Origin: Singulisphaera sp. GP187
Lineage (GTDB): Bacteria > Planctomycetota > Planctomycetia > Isosphaerales > Isosphaeraceae
NCBI RefSeq assembly: GCF_900129635.1
Contig: NZ_FSRB01000001.1
Location: 2,767,501 to 2,831,500, forward strand
DNA: 64,000 nucleotides
Direction: 5' to 3'
Every line of letters starts with the position of its first letter. Position 1 is the stretch's first letter. Made by a program: the position numbers and the translations under genes. Positions 35,882 through 45,300 of the stretch are shown here, piece by piece. The notes under the pieces were generated by a model. It was not told the origin of the DNA and did not search any database. It saw only the letters and a program-made list of their open reading frames with translations.

Positions 35882-36246
35882 GAGCGTGTCCCTGGTTCCA
35901 GACGATGGCTCGGTGATGGGCCGCACGGTAAATCCGCGGGCCGGTCTCGCCCCCAATCCCGGCGCAGTGGGCGTGGAGAAGTCGCCACATTCGCGACAAC
36001 ACGCTATCAACGATTAATCTAGCACATCAATACGGACTCTTACAAACGATTTCAGATTTCAGTCCAACAGGTTCTATCGATCCTGCCGCTGAATGCGATC
36101 GTGCTCGAGATTCGCGACCGCCGCGGATTTCCACCGAGCGAGCAGAACGCCGTGGGACCGAGCACGGACGGGGTGGAATCCATCCGGCGGCCCCCAAGGC
36201 CACGGTCGGGCACGCGTGGCGTTCAATCGGGAGGTTTGTCCAGCGA

Positions 36247-37365
36247 TCAGCCGCGCGGTTCGGGATCGGGGATCAAGGCGCTGGGACGAAGCCAGTAAGA
36301 AAAATCGGGCGTGGTGAACGCTTGCTGGGTCTCGTCCTTGCCGAGATGGAGGATCATGGGGCGAGTGACACCGGGGAGGAAGCAGACATCGAACAATTCA
36401 GTGCAACCGGACGTGAAGTCGAGCCGGCCCACCTCGCGTCCCGTCCGCAGGTCGACCACGGCCACTCCACAATGAAGCCGGGGGTGCCGCGTCTGGACCG
36501 GCAGACCGCCGAAGATGTGGGTCTCGCGGATCATGCTCAGGCCCACCAGGGCGAACGGCCCGACCAGGCAGAGACCCCGCAAGTATCCGGGCAGGGTGCA
36601 GACGACGTCGTGTCGGAAGGTCGCCGGATCGACCCGCCAGAGTTCGCCGGCCCCCGAATTGAGGACCCAGAGCGCACCGTCGTGGAGGCGGGGCGAATGG
36701 GGCATGCTCAGGCCGCGGAGGACGACCGTGTTGGTCTCCACATCGACGACGACTCCCCCCGACGCCTTGTTCGACCTCCAGCCCCCCACGGCGTCGGACT
36801 GGCCCAACGCGGTCACGAACTTGGGTCGCCCCTCGGCCATCGCCAATCCATTGAGGTGGCAACGGTCTTCGGGCACCGTCGCCGTGACGAACGGCGGACG
36901 CCACTGAGGCACGAAATTGTAGTCACGGCTCGGCGAGGCCAGGCAGGAAAACCGCGTATTCACCATCCAGAGCGCCTCGGCGCCGAAGGCCACGTCGTGG
37001 ACGTTCAGGTCGCCGGTGAAATAGGCGACCCGTGGCAGGTAGAGGGCGTCATAAGCGCCACGGCGATGCTCCTGAAAGTCGTTGGCCAGGAGGGGTGCGT
37101 CGGCAAACATAAAGAGTTGATTGCGGGTGGCGAGCAGAAGCCGCGAGCCGTCCCTGGCCAGTCCCATCGGCTTGTCGAAGTCGCGAAAGAGCAGGGTGAC
37201 CTGCCGCCCATCCCAGCCAATCAGCCCCACCTTGCCGGCCTGGTAGGTCGTCAGGGCCAGTGTGCCCCCCGCCTCGCTGAGCCACTGGGGGAAGGCGCCC
37301 GAGACCGCGCAACCGATCACCTGATCGCGAGGGTCCGGGGTTGAATGCGGACGGGGTTGATTCAT
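36247..37365 (-). CDS. TIGR03032/DUF4915 family protein
   Basis: This 372-aa protein matches the TIGR03032 (DUF4915) family, predicted beta-propeller-like proteins of unknown function seen mainly in bacteria rich in repeat proteins. Recognisable blocks are GTLALTTYQAGKVGLIG near residue 33, FDKPMGLA, the ALWMVNTRFSCLAS motif near residue 133, the CHLNGLAM segment and GYLRGLCLVGPFALVGLS near residue 255. There is no signal peptide or membrane helix. It sits between the giant surface protein and the tail-collar gene cluster, all on the same strand, but is separated from each by about 170-370 bp, so co-transcription is uncertain. Confidence 0.85.
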   Translation of the reverse strand: MNQPRPHSTPDPRDQVIGCAVSGAFPQWLSEAGGTLALTTYQAGKVGLIGWDGRQVTLLFRDFDKPMGLARDGSRLLLATRNQLFMFADAPLLANDFQEHRRGAYDALYLPRVAYFTGDLNVHDVAFGAEALWMVNTRFSCLASPSRDYNFVPQWRPPFVTATVPEDRCHLNGLAMAEGRPKFVTALGQSDAVGGWRSNKASGGVVVDVETNTVVLRGLSMPHSPRLHDGALWVLNSGAGELWRVDPATFRHDVVCTLPGYLRGLCLVGPFALVGLSMIRETHIFGGLPVQTRHPRLHCGVAVVDLRTGREVGRLDFTSGCTELFDVCFLPGVTRPMILHLGKDETQQAFTTPDFSYWLRPSALIPDPEPRG

Positions 37366-37534
37366 CGACCGTTTTTCTGCCCCGAGCCCGGATCATCCAC
37401 AATCGATCGTTCGTTCACCAGACTCACGCGAAGTCGCGCCCAAATCTTACCAAAGGGGCGAGAGGAACTGACGGGGAGCCCATCAGTGCCGTTCCGGTTC
37501 GCGAACGAGAAGGTCCGCCGCCGAATGATGCCGG

Positions 37535-38059
37535 CTAGCCCCGGGCCGGGAAAATTCCCTGCAGGGCGATGATAAAATTCAGGGCGAGGTACGGCTGCCG
37601 GTTCTCATGCCCCTGGTCGCTCCCGGCGACTGAGGTCGATACGGGGGACATCGGGGCGTTGGCCCCCGCCCCACCGGTATAGGTCGTATCGCCCGCGGAC
37701 GAGGCGGCCCAGGCGGCGCCGGCGGGGGACGAGGCGCGGCCACGACGGGCGAAGCCGACCGCGCCATGGGAGTGGCTCGGCAAGCCGGCCAAGGGGAGAG
37801 TGACGGCTTCCGACCCGTCGGCCTCGCCCATGCTGTAGTCGCTCAGGCCAGGGCCTTGGCCCGCGTTGATCGGCACACGGCCCCGTAAGTCGGGCAGAGC
37901 GAAGGTCGATTGACCGTTCCCGCCGTAGGTCGTCCCCAGAAGTGAGAACAGCGCGGTGTTCTGGCTGATCGGCAGGATCTGGCCGTTGCACAGGGCCCAG
38001 CCCCGCGGGGCGAAGTTGTACGGAACGGCCAGAATCTGACCGAGGAACGGATTCAGCAT
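37535..38059 (-). CDS. Tail-collar domain protein 1 (MdpB-like)
   Basis: This 174-aa protein has an N-terminal phage tail-collar domain: FAPRGWALCNGQILPI at about residue 17, LLGTTYGGNGQSTFALPDLRGR, and the GQGPGLSDYSMGE block. A variable Ala/Gly/Ser-rich middle precedes the C-terminal block HENRQPYLALNFIIALQGIFP. This is the standard layout of bacterial microcystin-dependent (MdpB)-like proteins. It is the last of three tandem paralogues. GGAGGAG lies 5 nt before the ATG and makes this start clear over an upstream in-frame start at 38140. Confidence 0.9.
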   Translation of the reverse strand: MLNPFLGQILAVPYNFAPRGWALCNGQILPISQNTALFSLLGTTYGGNGQSTFALPDLRGRVPINAGQGPGLSDYSMGEADGSEAVTLPLAGLPSHSHGAVGFARRGRASSPAGAAWAASSAGDTTYTGGAGANAPMSPVSTSVAGSDQGHENRQPYLALNFIIALQGIFPARG

Positions 38060-38114
38060 GGACACTCCTCCACCGGGTGTGGGCGTTGACGCCCCCTCGG
38101 AGCCCCCAGGGACG

Positions 38115-38633
38115 TCAGTTCTGGGTGGGGAACAAGCCATTCAGAGCAATGATGTAGTTGAAGCCCAGGTAGGGCTGCCGGTTCTCGTGGGGCTGGCCCC
38201 CACCGACCGAACCGATCGCCTGCACCGCCATCGCGGCGGCGGGGGCTGACGCGGCGTAGAGATTGTCGCCGGAGGTGCTCGCCCAGACCGCACCGCCGGG
38301 GCCTGCGCTGTTGCCTGGCTCCGTGGTGCACTGTGGCACATGATCATGACTGGCGATCTGGTTCGGATTGAGGGTGATTTCCTCAGCCCCGCTTCGCTGC
38401 CCCAGATTGTAGGCGCTCAGACCGGGCCCCTGGCCATTGTGAATCGGCACGCGACCGCGCAAGTCGGGAAGCGCGAAGGTCGTAATCCCGTCGCCCCCAT
38501 AGGTCGTTCCCAGGAGCGTGTACAACGCATTATATTCGGCGATCGACAAGAGCTGCCCGTTGCAAATGGCCCAGCCCACAGGCGCAAAGTTGAACGCGAC
38601 CAGGGCAATGTACGCGAGGAACGGCTCGTCCAT
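38115..38633 (-). CDS. Tail-collar domain protein 2 (MdpB-like)
   Basis: This 172-aa paralogue of its neighbours has VGWAICNGQLLSIAEYNAL, LLGTTYGGDGITTFALPDLRGRVPI and GQGPGLSAYNLGQ in the collar domain, then a unique middle with CTTEPGNSAGPGGAVW, and ends HENRQPYLGFNYIIALNGLFP. It has no signal peptide; such proteins are often exported or assembled as fibre-like trimers (family knowledge). It is the middle member of the tandem, 55 bp upstream of copy 1 and 63 bp downstream of copy 3. Confidence 0.9.
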   Translation of the reverse strand: MDEPFLAYIALVAFNFAPVGWAICNGQLLSIAEYNALYTLLGTTYGGDGITTFALPDLRGRVPIHNGQGPGLSAYNLGQRSGAEEITLNPNQIASHDHVPQCTTEPGNSAGPGGAVWASTSGDNLYAASAPAAAMAVQAIGSVGGGQPHENRQPYLGFNYIIALNGLFPTQN

Positions 38634-38696
38634 CCGAGGATCTCCGGTGGGTTGGCAAGCGCTCTGGCATCGCAGCGGCGCGACCGCCGCCGAACT

Positions 38697-39218
38697 TCAG
38701 TCCCGACTCGGGAAGACTCCCACCAGAGCGATGACGAAGTTCACGACGAGGTACGGCTGCCGGTTCTCATGGGCCTGACCGCCTCCCGTCGCGGTGATCG
38801 ACCCGGGTATCATGGTTGCGGTGGGAACGCCTCCCGAGCGATACGGCGTGCTGTTGATCGCCGAGCCGGCCCAGACCTGACCCGCGGGACCGACGCTGCT
38901 GCCGACTCCCGAGCCTCCTTGCGCCGCATGGGAGTGGCTGGGAAGTTGAGCAACCGTCAGCGCGACCGCCTCGGCCCCCCCAGTCTCCCCCAAGCTGTAG
39001 TTGCTCAGACCGGGCCCCTGGCCCGAGTGGACAGGGATCCGGCTCCGCAAGTCAGGGAGGGCGAAGGTGGTGACCCCGTTGCCTCCGAAGGTCGTCCCGA
39101 GCAGTGAGAACAACGCCTGGTTCTGGTTGATCGGCAGGATCTGGCCGTTGCAGAACGCCCAGCCCCGGGGCGCGAAATTGAAGGCGACGAGCCCAATCTC
39201 GCCGAGGAATGGTTCCAT
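38697..39218 (-). CDS. Tail-collar domain protein 3 (MdpB-like)
   Basis: This 173-aa paralogue, first of the three in transcription order, has APRGWAFCNGQILPINQNQAL, LLGTTFGGNGVTTFALPDLRSRIPV and GQGPGLSNYSLGE, a Gly/Ser-rich insert, and ends HENRQPYLVVNFVIALVGVFP. It follows the DUF6916 gene by 72 bp, so the four genes likely form one operon. Its N- and C-terminal blocks are almost identical to copy 1, while the middle third differs, which suggests variation confined to the receptor-like part. Confidence 0.9.
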   Translation of the reverse strand: MEPFLGEIGLVAFNFAPRGWAFCNGQILPINQNQALFSLLGTTFGGNGVTTFALPDLRSRIPVHSGQGPGLSNYSLGETGGAEAVALTVAQLPSHSHAAQGGSGVGSSVGPAGQVWAGSAINSTPYRSGGVPTATMIPGSITATGGGQAHENRQPYLVVNFVIALVGVFPSRD

Positions 39219-39290
39219 GTCTCGCGCTCCGGTGCCTCAAGACCGTGGTCGAGCGACGCCGCTCAACGTCCTCACCGTTCCCAATTCCGC

Positions 39291-39602
39291 CTAGTTGAAG
39301 ACCGCCTGATAGTGGGTCCCTTCCGGGTCTCCCTCCGCGCCGAGCGGCACCAGGAACAAGGTGAGCTCGCCAAACGCTTCGTGCTTCAGGGAATGGATCT
39401 GTTGCGGAAGGCCGACCTGAAACGGCCCCCGGAAGATCAGGGAGAATGGCTCCCGTTCCCCCGCCGCGGGGGGCGCGTTATGCAACCTGAGCGGCTTGGC
39501 CTCGATGAGTCGGAGTTCCACCGTCTCGCCGGTCTCTCGGATGACCCGGAACAACGGGTCGACGTGCCCCATGAAATCGGAGATTGAGAGCCGATCGCTC
39601 AT
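39291..39602 (-). CDS. DUF6916 family protein
   Basis: This 103-aa protein matches the DUF6916 pattern: an N-terminal segment with FMGHVDPLFRV, the VELRLIEAKPLR strand at about residue 29, the PFSLIFRGP motif near residue 52 and the end block TLFLVPLGAEGDPEGTHYQAVFN. DUF6916 proteins are small, with unknown function, and regularly occur beside tail-collar proteins. It is first in the putative operon with the three collar genes. A second, longer DUF6916 protein with a leader lies 470 bp away on the opposite strand. Confidence 0.85.
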   Translation of the reverse strand: MSDRLSISDFMGHVDPLFRVIRETGETVELRLIEAKPLRLHNAPPAAGEREPFSLIFRGPFQVGLPQQIHSLKHEAFGELTLFLVPLGAEGDPEGTHYQAVFN

Positions 39603-40073
39603 GCGTCACCTTACCCGACATGTTTTTCATCGCGACATCTTATTTTTTTATCGCCGGTGGCGGTGATTGACAATCCGCACCCAGAGGTGCTCGAAAATTC
39701 GCCGCGACAAGATAAGCTCGCAGTTAACGTCAATCATTCTGTAGAGTCAAGTACCAAAGATAACTTGAGGAAGTTTTTTCCCTTGAAGGCTGCGGACATA
39801 ACGGAATTTCGTGGTTCGGCACATTTCAACAAGGAAGGATTCGCCCCCGGCTCGAACCCACTCCGGCGAACTTTCCGACTTCGATCCTTGACAGGCCCGT
39901 GAGCTCGTGGACAATCAAGACGCGACAACAACCCTAAATTAAGAAGTGCAACCACAATTTGACAATTTCCACATAGAGATGCGACTCGGCCGGTCGTTCG
40001 AGGTTGGACCCTACCTATCCAGGCTTCGATTCCAAGGACGCGTCGCCGCCGTATGTCAGGAAGCAGGACGACC
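39603..40073 (+). other. Divergent region between DUF6916 genes
   Basis: No supported gene is seen. The region is AT-richer than the flanks and should hold the promoter of the tail-collar operon (minus strand). Frames here lack ribosome sites or family similarity. Confidence 0.4.
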
Positions 40074-40532
40074 ATGATGCGACCGCGACCCATCTGTCGT
40101 CGGACGTTCTTGACGGGCCTCTCCGACTTGGGGATGGCTGGCCTGATCGGTTCGACCTGGCCTTCGAATCTAAGGCCAACCACGCTTGCCGAGGAGCCCA
40201 TCGCAAGTGAAATCCGGGTATTCAGACTGGACGCTTTGACCTGCCAAGACTTCTCGCCTCTTGTGGGGGAATCATTCTTGGCCAAGCCGGAATCGGCCCC
40301 TCCCCTCTCCTTAACGTTGATCGAGGCGAAGCTCTTGCGGCCGCAGCTCGTCCCCGTTCCGGGCCTGGCCGCTCGGACTCCGTTCTCGGTCGTCTTCCGG
40401 GGTCCGGTCGATTCCCGCCTGGAGCAAGGTCTCTCCCGAGTCCAGCACTGCAGGTTCGGCATCCTCGACCTCTTCCTGGCACCGATCGGCCCCCAAACCG
40501 ACGTCGCACATTTCGAAGCCATCTTCAGCTAG
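40074..40532 (+). CDS. DUF6916 protein with Tat-like leader
   Basis: This 152-aa protein begins with a twin-arginine-like leader (PICRRTFLTGLSDLGMAGLI) and then carries a DUF6916 domain: PLSLTLIEAKLLRPQ, PFSVVFRGP (aligns with PFSLIFRGP of the other copy), and LDLFLAPIGPQTDVAHFEAIFS at the C-terminus. It is therefore an exported paralogue of the cytoplasmic-looking DUF6916 protein at 39291. ATG 40074 is preferred over 40053 because AGGA sits just upstream. The LRR gene starts 12 bp after its stop, suggesting a two-gene unit. Confidence 0.8.
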   Translation: MMRPRPICRRTFLTGLSDLGMAGLIGSTWPSNLRPTTLAEEPIASEIRVFRLDALTCQDFSPLVGESFLAKPESAPPLSLTLIEAKLLRPQLVPVPGLAARTPFSVVFRGPVDSRLEQGLSRVQHCRFGILDLFLAPIGPQTDVAHFEAIFS

Positions 40533-40544
40533 CGGTACTCCCCC

Positions 40545-41747
40545 GTGTTTCGACCCAGCAATGCCGATCGAGACGGTGCTGAACGCCGGGCTCTGATCCC
40601 CTCCTCCGCTCCGAGGGGCTTGTGGCGAACCCTCGCGGCCCTATTCAGCTTGACGTTGGTGAACGCCAGCCCCCAAGCGCGATCGCAAGAGCGCCAATCC
40701 GTCGCTACGCGACCCTCGTCGATGGAACTGCGCGCCGTCGCCGAGATCGAGCGGCTCTCGGGCAGGGTCGAACGAGAGGGGAACCAACCGGCGGGGGCGG
40801 TCGTCCGCGTCCTCCTCGGCCATCCTGGTGTCACCAATGCCGACCTCGCCCCGCTCAAGGCGCTCCCGACCATCGAGACCCTGGTGATCACCCAGTGCGC
40901 CGTGACTGACGCGGGGCTCGCTCACTTGAATGGTTTAGCGAACCTGCAGCATCTCTTCCTGGCCCGCGTTCGGGTGGGCGATGCGGGCCTCATTCATCTC
41001 GCCCGACTTGGCCGGCTCGAGACTCTCGACTTGCAGGGCACCCAGATCACCGACGCCGCGTTCGCCCGCTTGAATGGACTGAAGAAGCTCAAAACCCTGC
41101 GACTGTCCGAGACCAGGGTCGCCGGCGCGGGCCTGGAGGGCTTGGTTGGGCTCAAAGTGCTCGACCTCTCGAAGACCCGCGTGACCAGCGCCGGCCTGTC
41201 CCCCTTGGCGAGGCTGGGGCGGCTCCAAGAGCTCAACCTCGCGGGAACCAAGCTCGGTGATGTCGGGCTGGCCCACCTCGAGGGCTTGGTCGCCCTCGAA
41301 ACGCTCGACCTTTCGGGCACGAAGATCGCCGACGCGGGACTCGCCCATCTGAAGGGGTTGACCACGCTTCGGTCGCTTCGCCTCTCCGGAACGAACGTGA
41401 CAAGCGTCGGTCTGACCTCCCTGACGGATCTGAGCCGACTGCAAGCTCTGGATATCTCCTCAACCCGAGTCGGCGACGCTGGTTTGGCTTCCTTGAAAGG
41501 TTGTTCGACCCTCGAAATGATCGACCTCTCGCGGACGAGAGTGACCGACGCCGAACTCACCCACATGAAGGAGCTGACCAAGCTTCAGACGCTCGTCCTC
41601 AGCCGCTCGCGGGTGACCGATGTCGGTCTCGCCCGGCTGGAGGGACTCCGGGAGCTCCAGACCCTGGACCTCTCCCACACCCAGGTGACCGCCGCTGGGG
41701 CCATGCGGTTTCATCAGAAATCACCAAAGACAACGATATTTCGATAA
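40545..41747 (+). CDS. Exported leucine-rich-repeat protein
   Basis: This 400-aa protein has an Arg-containing N-terminus with a hydrophobic stretch (LWRTLAALFSLTLVNASPQA, about residues 26-45), consistent with a signal peptide. Residues about 95-395 hold 11-12 LRRs of 23-24 aa of the bacterial/planctomycete type (LxxLxxLxLSxTxVTDAGLAHL). The repeats form a horseshoe for protein or glycan binding, and no enzymatic domain is seen. The GTG start at 40545 has no good ribosome site. Translation may be coupled to the DUF6916 gene 12 bp upstream. Confidence 0.85.
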   Translation: MFRPSNADRDGAERRALIPSSAPRGLWRTLAALFSLTLVNASPQARSQERQSVATRPSSMELRAVAEIERLSGRVEREGNQPAGAVVRVLLGHPGVTNADLAPLKALPTIETLVITQCAVTDAGLAHLNGLANLQHLFLARVRVGDAGLIHLARLGRLETLDLQGTQITDAAFARLNGLKKLKTLRLSETRVAGAGLEGLVGLKVLDLSKTRVTSAGLSPLARLGRLQELNLAGTKLGDVGLAHLEGLVALETLDLSGTKIADAGLAHLKGLTTLRSLRLSGTNVTSVGLTSLTDLSRLQALDISSTRVGDAGLASLKGCSTLEMIDLSRTRVTDAELTHMKELTKLQTLVLSRSRVTDVGLARLEGLRELQTLDLSHTQVTAAGAMRFHQKSPKTTIFR

Positions 41748-41773
41748 ATCATCGGCTCCGTGGCACTCGACCA

Positions 41774-42027
41774 GGCTTTGTTTGAGAAATTGGGTCTGGT
41801 CCAACTCTGGCGATGATCTTCGCTCAAACCGAGCCGCGCACGCAGCGCAGCGGAGTAAGCCGTCACAGGACTGACGTCCCGACATGCCGGGCGCAACCCG
41901 ATCGCTTACTCCGCTGCGCTGCGTGCGCGGCTCGGTTCGCAGGAAGCCGCGGCCCGACAGTCGGGATTGCTCCTCCTTTGGTCGTTCCTGACGAACTCGA
42001 ACCCATTTCTCAAACAGAGCCTAAGCC
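41774..42027. repeat. Palindromic MITE-like element, copy 1
   Basis: An inner perfect inverted repeat has 34-bp arms at 41827-41860 and 41904-41937 around a 43-bp centre. Around it lies an outer imperfect inverted repeat: AGGCTTTGTTTGAGAAATTGGGT near 41774 and its near-complement at about 42003-42025. There is no internal gene. The same inner arms and the right outer repeat recur at 54577-54745. The nested, mobile-looking structure is seen directly; transposition by a transposase in trans is inferred. Confidence 0.75.
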
Positions 42028-42272
42028 GTTGGTCTCGGTTTTCTTTGATTTTCTGATGGGTGACCGCGGGGATGCAAAACCCAGTGGGCTTGCATATTAT
42101 TCAATACTAAAGAAGACTATTTCCACATACTTAGAGCGGTTTGCCGACGAGTTCGCATACTCCCGCCGATTTCAGCCCCAACGGGGCAGCCCAAGAAAGC
42201 CCAGGACAACGTCCCCGAAACTCAATAGCGAGGGCGCTTCGTCCGGCGGAAGACAGGGAGCGATCAGCTCCC

Positions 42273-42295
42273 CGCTCGCCTTTGTAAGGCGAGCG
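42273..42295 (-). terminator. Hairpin downstream of WD40-pseudocaspase gene
   Basis: CGCTCGCCTT (42273-42282), 3-nt loop and AAGGCGAGCG (42286-42295) form a perfect 10-bp stem 59 bp after the stop of the minus-strand gene at 42354. A second small hairpin (GGAGC/GCTCC) adjoins it. No T-run follows, so termination is only probable. Confidence 0.5.
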
Positions 42296-42353
42296 AGGAC
42301 CAAGCCGCCTCAAGCATTGCCTTCGCCGGACACTTGTGATCTGGCCCGCCTCT

Positions 42354-45300
42354 CTATTCACTCGCCGCACGGAGCCGCCGGGGCTGGCTTCGCGCAGGGG
42401 GGTCGAAGATGGCCGTCTGGCTCGCGATCGCGTCGGGGATGTAGCAGCGGGCGTGCTGCTGGCGATTGGTCACGCCTTGCACGTTGCGCGCGACACGGTC
42501 CTGGAAGTCGAAGAGGGTCAGCGGACGATCGGCTTCGCTGGTCAACCGGGAGCGACCCTGGACGTTCAGCGAGTCGAGAATGCCGACGGCAAATGCACCG
42601 TGGCCGCGCGAGACGACGGACTGGCTCGGCCCATGAATCGAGGAGACCATCGTAATGACGTTGCGGCGATAGAGCAGCCGCGCCCACTCGTTCAGGCCGC
42701 GATTCGTCTGAGGGGGCGCCGGCCGTTTCTCGTGGAGCGTATCGAGCATGAGCATCACGGTGCAGCCATAGTCGGCAAGCTGGCCGAGCGTCTCGGCAAT
42801 GACCGTGGTGGAAATCGACGCCGTCGCCGCCGTGCGGAGGGTGCTATCGGCGGCCAGGATCGTCGCGTCCTTGCCATGGGTCAGGAAGTGGGAGTCGATC
42901 GTGACGAAGACGCTGTCCCCCTGGCCGAGTTTCCCCTGATCGCGTTCGTCATCGAGGGTCTTGAATGCCGCAAGGATCCGCTCCGTGGTGGCGTCTGCCC
43001 CGAGGATCGGGCGGACATCCACGCGTTGGAACCGTGACGCGCCACCCGGTGCGCCGAGGAAGGCCGCGACGTCACGGGTATCTTCCGTGGCGAACGGAAT
43101 CCGCGGCAGACCCGAATCGCCCGTTCCGAAACGGTCGGCCCCAATCGCCAGCACGACCAGCCGAGGGGGCGCCTCCTCAACCGGTTTCGGAGGTTCCGGA
43201 GCGATCACCTCGAAAACGTTGGTTCGCTCCTTCGCGAGACTGTTGACCGCAACCACGCTCACCTTGTGAATCCCAGGGTTCACGTTGACCGTCAACTCGC
43301 GGTCGACGGCGGCGATCGGCGGGTCGAACAAAAGCTCGCTGACCTTGCCGCTGTCGACCAGCACGCGAAGCGCACTGATCAAGCCGCGCCCCGCGACACC
43401 ATCCTCGGTGGTGGCATGGACCCGGATCGGCACCGCCCCGCCCCCACCCCCGACGACGAGCGGTTCGAACCCGGGCCGCGCCAGGCCGAGAATCTCCAGG
43501 CGAGGCAGCCGGTCTTCGGCCACGATCTGTTCCGGCTGACGCAACGGAGCCGGTTCACCCGGCGCGGGGTCGAACGCTCCCAGGTCGGCCGTCTGGAGCA
43601 GGCGGTCGAGCTCGCTCGGCTTTCTCAGCTCTTTCTCGAAGTTGTCGAACGAAAAGTAGTCGGTCGACTCGGTCGGGGCGAGGCGGTTGCGGTGCCAGCC
43701 GAGATACTTGCGGTCGCCGATGGCCGAGGTGTCGTAATAGCCGCGCGGAGTCCAAAGGACCCACTCGCGATCGAGGGCGGGGAAGAGGGAGATGGCGGGG
43801 GCATCGCGTTTGGTCGTGATCAACTCGACCCGCTTGCCGGCCCGAAGCACCACGAACTCGATCTTGGTGTTGGGGAGCACCTTGTCCAGTTGGCCGATCT
43901 CAGACGTCTCCTTGGCCGCGATGTAGAGCTTCTGGACCTGATCGCCGACATGCAGGTCCATGACCTCGGCAAAGCTCCTCGGTTCCACCGCGGCTACGGA
44001 AATCTGGCCGCCGGCCGCCGTGTCGAAGCGAGCGCCGAGGGGTGGCAGTGTGTCGCAACCCGCCAGCCGCCAGAAACGGACCGTCTGATCGGCCGACCCG
44101 GTGGCCAGCCAGACACCGTCAGGCGAGGGTGCCAAGCTATAAACCGGTCCGCTGTGCCCGGCATAGATCCGCGTCCGCGCACCATCTTGGAGCCGGAAGA
44201 AGATGACGCCGACTTCCGAACCGACGGCCAGCATCGGCAGCGGGTGGGTCGGGCTCTTGGGGATGAAGCTGTACGACCACCAGCGCCGGTCGGTGTTGGG
44301 ATCGAGCTTGAGCCGATAGCCTTGGCCCTGGGCGTTCCTCAAGTCGAGCGTGTACGGATCGATCGGTTGAACCTTCCAACCGTCGAGCGTGGAAACGGCT
44401 CGGCTGAGTTCCCCGCGATCGAACAACGTCACGCGCTGACCTCTGAGGTCGAAATCCTCATACTTCGGCGCCGGCCCAGGGAGGTCGGGGCGACTCCGCG
44501 AGAAGCCGACCGTGCGGCCGTCCGGGCCGAACCCGAGATCCCAGATACTGCTCCCCTGCCCTGCCAGTTCGATCGGCGGCCGATTCGGATCGGCGAGCTC
44601 ACGAATCGTAATCCCTTGCGTGTCCCCCCCCGCGAACGCCAGCCGCTTATCGTCGGGACTGAAGGTGCAGGCATTGACCAGGTTCGAGACGCGAGCCAAC
44701 CTCGACGTGACGGCCCCTTGGGGCATCGTCCGTAATTCCACGTCGCACTCGACGCTCGGAAGATCCGAAGAGCGGACGAGACGATGGCTGAGGACGCTCG
44801 ACACCAGCTGGTTCCCGTCGTGGCTGACCGCCAGTGCCTCGACGGCCCCTTGGCCGTTCTCCCCTCGGGGAAGCAAGGTCTCGTTCGCCAGGTTCGCCAG
44901 GTCAAAGCGGACCAGGTCCCCATTTTCCCGCCCGATCACCACCCAGGTCCCTTTGGGACTGACCACCAACGCATTGATGGCGTCTCCGGCGGGATCGGCC
45001 GGATTCTGCCGGGCAGGGTTCGGCCGCGCGGTGGCGATGATCGCGCCTCGGGCGACATCCCAGAGGTTGAGCAAGCCATCGGCCCCTCCGGTGACGAGCC
45101 GGCGGCCGCTGGGAGTGTAGGCCAAGGTATTGACCGGACCTTTGTGCCCGGTCAACACCGACGTGGTGGTTCGGGTTTGCAGACCCCAGATACGGACCGT
45201 GGCGTCATTGCTCCCGGAGGCCAGGAACTGCCCCGTCGGATCAAAGGAGAGGCACATGACGCTCATGCCGTGGCCCCGGGGTGGCCCCGACGGGAGCTGA

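Noticed and set aside
37535..39602. Tail-collar genes considered as prophage remnant
   Set aside because: No capsid, portal, terminase, integrase or lysis genes nearby. The DUF6916 and tandem collar layout is typical of chromosomal MdpB-like clusters.
39830..39870. tRNA T-arm-like stretch with TTCGAGCC on the minus strand
   Set aside because: The arm does not pair to a 5-bp stem and no acceptor, D or anticodon arm could be formed around it.
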